DNA from: Gammaproteobacteria bacterium
Lineage (GTDB): Bacteria > Pseudomonadota > Gammaproteobacteria > Pseudomonadales > Azotimanducaceae
Assembly: GCA_002725095.1 (NCBI GenBank)
Contig: PBQQ01000023.1
Span: 4,754 to 10,457, forward strand
Direction: 5' to 3'
Length of the DNA: 5,704 bases
A model generated the notes under the pieces. That model saw only the letters and a list, made by a program, of their open reading frames with translations, was not told the origin of the DNA and made no database searches. A program made the position numbers and the translations under genes. Of this stretch, positions 5,675 to 5,704 are shown piece after piece. The first letter of the stretch is position 1. Every line of letters starts with the position of its first letter.

Positions 5675-5704
5675 GTGTCCGCTGAGCGCAACAGCTGGTT
5701 TCTA
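5675..5704 (+). CDS. Start of a divergent gene, possibly an AlgZ/FimS-type sensor histidine kinase (10 codons visible)
   Basis: An open frame from GTG at 5675 reads MSAERNSWFL to the window edge, with AAAGGG 7 nt upstream. The frame stays open back to a TAA at 5633-5635, so GTG at 5642 is an alternative start. In Pseudomonas, argH is divergent from algZ (fimS), a LytS-type histidine kinase partnered with the regulator AlgR. Proteins of that family begin with a short polar stretch and then a Phe-Leu-Pro type motif, which the visible end (Trp-Phe-Leu) would fit. Ten codons cannot prove a family. The identification rests on synteny, orientation and this short resemblance. If correct, it would be an inner-membrane sensor whose transmembrane segments begin just beyond the window. 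Confidence 0.4.
   Translation, partial: MSAERNSWFL

Noticed and set aside
5494..5685. A 63-codon plus-strand frame over the argH start and divergent region.
   Set aside because: It begins inside argH on the opposite strand, has no ribosome-binding site or recognisable motif, and overlaps the better-supported start at 5675 in another frame.

Overview
The window is a compact housekeeping block from a gammaproteobacterium. Three things point there: the gene order lptM (yifL) - lysA - dapF - DUF484 - xerC - HAD phosphatase, which is the conserved gammaproteobacterial arrangement (as in Escherichia and Pseudomonas); the short lipoprotein with the LptM signature CGxKGPL; and a gene start divergent from argH that resembles the AlgZ/FimS-type histidine kinase found next to argH in pseudomonads. 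Base composition looks balanced to slightly GC-rich and similar across all genes. I see no mobile element, tRNA, rRNA, CRISPR array or foreign-looking segment. A lineage narrower than Gammaproteobacteria cannot be named safely.

Layout, read in the direction of transcription (minus strand, from high to low coordinates): argH (5512-4073), a 21-bp gap, lptM (4051-3890, 53 residues), which overlaps lysA (3900-2626) by 11 bp, a 3-bp gap, dapF (2622-1780), a 4-bp gap, the DUF484 gene (1775-1062), a TGATG stop/start overlap, xerC (1062-169), an ATGA overlap, and a HAD-family phosphatase (172 to beyond the left edge). No intrinsic terminator separates any pair, so the seven genes probably form one operon led by argH. 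At the right edge, a plus-strand gene begins at 5675, and its upstream region is shared with argH. That 162-bp divergent region carries overlapping -10-like hexamers on the two strands.

Functionally, argH makes the last step to arginine. dapF and lysA are consecutive steps of the diaminopimelate pathway: LL-DAP to meso-DAP (also a peptidoglycan precursor), then meso-DAP to lysine. lptM encodes an outer-membrane lipoprotein linked to assembly of the LPS translocon. xerC resolves chromosome dimers. The HAD protein resembles YigB, a riboflavin-pathway phosphatase. The genes are a conserved neighbourhood of unrelated core functions, not a single pathway.

I found no previously undescribed system. 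The more notable points are the unusual lipobox and uncharged N-terminus of the small lipoprotein, direct placement of argH ahead of the lptM-lysA-dapF cluster, the mirrored -10 elements in the divergent promoter, and a changed N-terminal motif in ArgH.
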